Below are positions 61,301-64,000 of a stretch of 64,000 nt of DNA, piece by piece (position 1 is the stretch's first letter; every line of letters starts with the position of its first letter). The notes beneath the pieces are model-generated. The model was not told where the DNA came from and searched no databases. It saw only the letters and a list, made by a program, of their open reading frames with translations. Source of the DNA: Zygaena filipendulae (taxonomy: Eukaryota > Arthropoda > Insecta > Lepidoptera > Zygaenidae); the NCBI GenBank assembly GCA_907165275.2, contig OU015671.1:8463001-8527000 (forward strand), written 5' to 3'. The position numbers were made by a program, and so were the translations under genes.

Positions 61301-62100
61301 AGTGACTGTAGGAGGGAGTGAGGTTATCCAGAAGAGTTTCGAAAGATGAAAAAAAGTTGACTTGGAGGGATGGGCTGTAATATACACCGAGAAGGACTTT
61401 TGTGTGGGACAAGGTGAGTTCCAAGAACAGATGTTCACCTGCGTTAGACGGAGGAGGTTGTTCTGACATGCTAATAATGGAGAAGGCTATATGACTGCGA
61501 AGGTAGATTGCAACACCACCACCGCGGCCATGACTGCGGTCATTTCTAATGAGCTGAAATCCTGGCAGGGAGTACAACGTTGAAGGGAGACACGGTTTCA
61601 ACCAGGATTCAGAGACAAGAATGGCGTGTAGATTTTTACAATTGAAAGATGCTAGCATGTCAGGAAAATGTGCCGGAATACTTTGCGCATTGATATGAAC
61701 GGTATTAAAGTTTTTCGGAAAGCAAGAAAACTGGGAGTCAAGTGATTCATCAAGAGAGGGTATACTGACAAAGCTACTGCTACTGTTCAATCCATCAGAT
61801 GATGAAAAGGTCTGGTAATGAGCACCCCCATCACAGCTATCAGTCTGCTGCATAAATTATGAAAATTAAATAATATAATACTATAAATATTTTATAAATA
61901 AATATATAAACAAACAGATACAATATAAAATAAAAAGATGTATTATAATACGCAAGACGAAAACAAATGCGCTTGAGCAAACGTCCACCCGCCAGCAGAA
62001 TGGGATACAAACATAATATCACGCACGTCACGATTCACCTGCGTGAATCGGAACGTGCCCAGTGACCCTTTGTAGCAGCTGCAGGAAAAAAAAAAAAAAA
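58375..62100 (-). mobile_element. Non-LTR retrotransposon (LINE), CR1/L2/Jockey group
   Basis: Antisense to DNAH1 and downstream of its last visible exon. 3' end (left): a tail of TTCTA units preceded by GTACAATAAAGTG. The 3' UTR (58386-58901) contains a long ATAC/ACAT-rich microsatellite (about 58560-58890). One intact 983-codon ORF2 follows, then a leader to about 62100 ending in a 16-base A/T homopolymer. A microsatellite tail instead of poly(A) fits the CR1/L2 group; the exact clade was not determined. The true 5' boundary is uncertain because ORF1-like coding begins at 63556. Confidence 0.92.
58902..61853 (-). CDS. LINE ORF2: endonuclease and reverse transcriptase
   Basis: 983 residues without interruption. 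Residues about 50-290 are an apurinic-type endonuclease: LVSESWL, HGRGGGVAIYLR, IMGDFNTCL (catalytic Asp/Asn) and SYHDLLFLSY (His-Asp). The reverse transcriptase follows: WKEAQVIPLPKK, EYRPISILPFLSKVLERLI, GFRPGHSTVSALLKI, LLDFSSAFNSVDFDILL (first catalytic Asp), GVPQGGVLSPLLFTIFIN, and YHLYADDLQIY (YADD catalytic pair). A C-terminal region with LDYADTCYIDLTEEQLNKLE ends the protein. It nicks target DNA and copies the element's RNA in place. The absence of stops suggests recent insertion and possible activity. Confidence 0.95.
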   Translation of the reverse strand: MQQTDSCDGGAHYQTFSSSDGLNSSSSFVSIPSLDESLDSQFSCFPKNFNTVHINAQSIPAHFPDMLASFNCKNLHAILVSESWLKPCLPSTLYSLPGFQLIRNDRSHGRGGGVAIYLRSHIAFSIISMSEQPPPSNAGEHLFLELTLSHTKVLLGVYYSPSLQVNFFSSFETLLDNLTPSYSHSIIMGDFNTCLIKNDSRSTSLTSLFRGRNMHILPSGATHHFPNSSPSLLDLIVVSSSDHVAHHGQCSADAFSYHDLLFLSYKIRPPKAKPKVLLQRSFGSMNHDSLRDDAVKIDWSSAIVSDKVDTQVDIFNSLIIQLYDVHAPIRAVKLKHLPAPWLTDDIKSLLSKKSKAKSKLKSAPTDLNREKYVLIRNRCNRMCRDAQRRHIHASVENGDPAKVWKFLRSLGVGKSRHDTLTKDLNLDLLNQHFSSASTIDDGKKADTLKYLSSTATPDLSSFVLSQFSDCDVERTIKSITSGAVGSDGISRNMLLPILDIIIPVITKIFNNSVASESFPTSWKEAQVIPLPKKANPKHFSEYRPISILPFLSKVLERLIHSQLSLFLTNNDLLNPFQSGFRPGHSTVSALLKITEDMRLGMENGQLTILSLLDFSSAFNSVDFDILLALMRSLNISPTVIGWLRSYLHGRRQRIRVDDSFSSWCGTSAGVPQGGVLSPLLFTIFINSISKKISSSYHLYADDLQIYTQATANNICAAIDTTNNDLARILDWSKSYGLKVNPAKTQVIIVGSSRSISKLDMKSLPPVQFNAVTIPYSNAVKNLGVIIDTTLSWKPHLDMVSRRLFSSAASLRRLRNFLPTATKVALAQSLLLPILDYADTCYIDLTEEQLNKLERLQNFCIRFIFGLRKYDHVSDFRSKLKWLPIRLRRNAHVLHLLYNILFNPSAPSYLKKSFEFLGSSHSLALRSSQTLLLKIPAHSTNFYGSSFAVQAARLWNALPVEVRTARSLSIFKGLVKSNYLTDKQ

Positions 62101-62210
62101 ACTAACCTTTACTGTCAAGTGTCAACTACAATCACAGTTCACTCAAGCAACTGACAAGTGACATGATCAACAAAACCTACCATCTACCTACCTACCAGAC
62201 GACAATAACA

Positions 62211-63134
62211 ACTAATAATCGAATTTTAACAGAAATAAAATTAACTGAAAAAATAAAAATATGTATACAGGCACAACCTTAATTACAGTGCCTACGCTTA
62301 TAGTTAACAAGATGTTATAACATACTAACAAAATGCTGAGCTAACAAACTTCTGCAAGTAAATAGTTACTAATACATTAAAAGTCACTGCAAAACCAGGT
62401 AAGATTGTATAAAATCACCAACATTCGTAATAGTTGCAATTAGAAGCCCAATATGACTGTTTCCTGTATTTATTTTGAAATAAGATAGATCAATATCCAT
62501 CCATTATAATATAATTGTAAAAGAGTAGAATCCGCGACTCTGTACGTTGAATATTTTGACAAGTTTTGACAGGGAGTGATAAAAAAAGAGTAACCATAGA
62601 AAAAGAGCCTTTAAAATTCATTCCTGTCTGTCGGTCTGTCTGTCTGTTCGCGACAATCTCCGAACCCACTGAATGGATTATCAAGCGGTTGTCACAGGCA
62701 TATTAAGCTAAACCTGGGGCTTCATGTAGGCTTTGTTTTATTTAAATCGGATGTTAGGAAAAAAAAAAAAAAAAATTGTCATACAAAAACCCTTCATGGG
62801 GGTGAAACCGCAGGACACAGCTAGTAACTAATAATCAAACTTATTAACAGAAATAAAATTATTCGAAAAAAATAAAAACATACAGGCACAATCTTAAATA
62901 CAATACCTACGCTTATATTTAACAAGATGTTATAACATACTAATAAAATGCTGAGCTAACATAACTTCTGTAAGTAGATAGTTATTATTATTATTAAGTA
63001 AATAGCTACTAATACATTAAAAGTCACCGCAAAACCAGGTAAAATTGTATAAAATTACTAACATTCCTAATAGTTGTAATTAGATTGGCTGTTTCATGCA
63101 TACACTTGAAATAAGATAGATCAATATCCATCCT
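62211..63134. repeat. About 300-bp direct duplication with a Helitron-like element exactly between the copies
   Basis: Copy 1 at 62211-62502 and copy 2 at 62827-63134 share ACTAATAATC, ACAAGATGTTATAACATACT, ATGCTGAGCTAAC, CAAAACCAGGTAA and AGATAGATCAATATCCATCC. Copy 2 has an extra TTATTATTATTA stretch. The 62503-62824 insert is Helitron-like, ending GGGTGAAACCGCAGGACACA then GCTAG before T. Confidence 0.85.
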
Positions 63135-63261
63135 GAATATAAAAAAAAAATAAAATAAAAAATAACATATATAATTACCGTGCCCAAGTGTTGCAAAAAC
63201 TAGAAAAAGAGCTCAACTGGTTTGAATAGCTATTGTTATCATCATTTTAGGACAAAGTGTA

Positions 63262-63472
63262 TCTATACTAACAATATAAAGAGGTAAAGTCAGTGAATTG
63301 AGAGTCTGTGAACTGTGAGTTTGCGAAACTGTAGGGGCAGTATCTGAATCCAGTGGACCGACCTTGAAAATTCTTTCACTCACAGGAAGCCACGGTAGTC
63401 CTGAGTGACATAGGGCACCTCTCATCCCGAAATTCTCACGGGAACTAGACTGCTGAAACTGCTAAGCACAGA
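63262..63472 (+). mobile_element. Helitron-like fragment
   Basis: ATACTAACAATATAAAGAGG, AGTCCTGAGTGACATAGGGC and CTCATCCCGAAATTCTCACG; same subfamily as the tandem pair at 7020. The remaining parts of 63135-63555 show only A-rich sequence. Confidence 0.65.
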
Positions 63473-63555
63473 TAAATAACAACATAGCTGATCCATACTC
63501 TGGAAAGCAGCTATTTTAAAATTACTTTTTAATTTAGACACTCCATATGAGAAAA

Positions 63556-64000
63556 TCACAGCCGTTTTCCAGACCGCACCGGCCGTTCCGTTACAGGCTT
63601 CTGTGACCTCTGGGGGTTTGGTGGCTTCACAGCAGGCTTGTCAGCAGGGGTCTCAGTATTCGGTATAGCACTCAGTTCAGCCACATCAATGATGCGGTGT
63701 CGTGAACCATTTGATGCGACCACATGCACATATCCGTCCCGTGTCCAGCACTTATTTACACCAAACTGTTTTCGGGCCGCCATAAATGTGATATGCCGCC
63801 TCCTTGTTAGAAACTCTGACAGAGTTATGCCGGAACCCTTAAGACGCGTCTTAGAAAACCACACCTGGTCACGAACACAAATATCTCTGAATTTCAGTAG
63901 AATTGGGCGGGGCTTATTATTATTAGAGTGTCCCATGCGGTGACAGCGACTAATGCCAGTGGTCTCAAAACCAGCAGCACATAACTTATCCGCTACTAGG
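63556..64000 (-). CDS. LINE ORF1-like protein, 3' part (runs off the window)
   Basis: An open frame from the window edge to a stop at 63556, 147 codons. It contains SRCHRMG, RPILLKFRD, VWFSKTRLKGSGITLSEFLT and FGVNKCWTRDGYVHV, which resemble the C-terminal half of insect LINE ORF1 proteins (RNA-binding chaperones), ending in a Pro/Lys-rich tail. Same strand as ORF2 at 58902-61853, but 1.7 kb upstream; it may be ORF1 of the same element with repeats inserted between, or part of another LINE. The true start is outside the window. Confidence 0.75.
   Translation of the reverse strand, partial: LVADKLCAAGFETTGISRCHRMGHSNNNKPRPILLKFRDICVRDQVWFSKTRLKGSGITLSEFLTRRRHITFMAARKQFGVNKCWTRDGYVHVVASNGSRHRIIDVAELSAIPNTETPADKPAVKPPNPQRSQKPVTERPVRSGKRL

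Overview
This is eukaryotic nuclear DNA, most likely from a moth or butterfly. Genes are split into many small exons with GT-AG introns, introns are AT-rich and full of short repeats, and the repeats look lepidopteran: CTAG-ending Helitron-like elements with a GC-rich hairpin, tRNA-derived SINEs with TTATTATT tails, and a LINE with a microsatellite tail. No operons, CRISPR arrays or bacterial features are present.

Layout. 335-715 (+) is one GC-rich exon coding a FYVE-type zinc finger, possibly of a myotubularin-related lipid phosphatase; the rest of that gene is outside the window or not visible. 2563-5255 (+) is a three-exon odorant-binding protein with signal peptide, an unusually long N-terminal extension and the classic six cysteines. 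6029-12591 (-) is a complete nine-exon DEAD-box RNA helicase of the DDX49 (fly Dbp45A) family. 12592-16314 is intergenic and repeat-filled, with tandem duplications and hairpins. 16315-58002 (+) is the axonemal dynein heavy chain DNAH1: 84 exons can be joined with every codon phase matching, giving 4068 residues from the start codon to within about 130-200 residues of the expected C terminus. The last exon or exons lie past 64000 or were not recognised.

The end of the window (58375-64000) carries a LINE in antisense orientation to DNAH1, with an uninterrupted 983-residue endonuclease/reverse transcriptase and, upstream, the 3' part of an ORF1-type gene that runs off the window edge. A 144-bp truncated copy of the same LINE sits at 19590-19733. 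Other mobile DNA: a decayed Tc1-like element (27764-29383), at least four MITE or foldback families in several copies, and over twenty Helitron-like fragments.

The host genes have unrelated jobs (endosomal lipid signalling, odorant transport, ribosome biogenesis, sperm flagellum motility) and nothing suggests that they act together. The most unusual signals are: a MITE family that ends 14-75 bp upstream of 3' splice sites in five of six copies and disperses TGACGTCA octamers; a sharp codon-composition block inside DDX49 next to a predicted GC-AG intron; and several palindromic or tandem structures in the intergenic DNA. I found no convincing new biological system beyond these.
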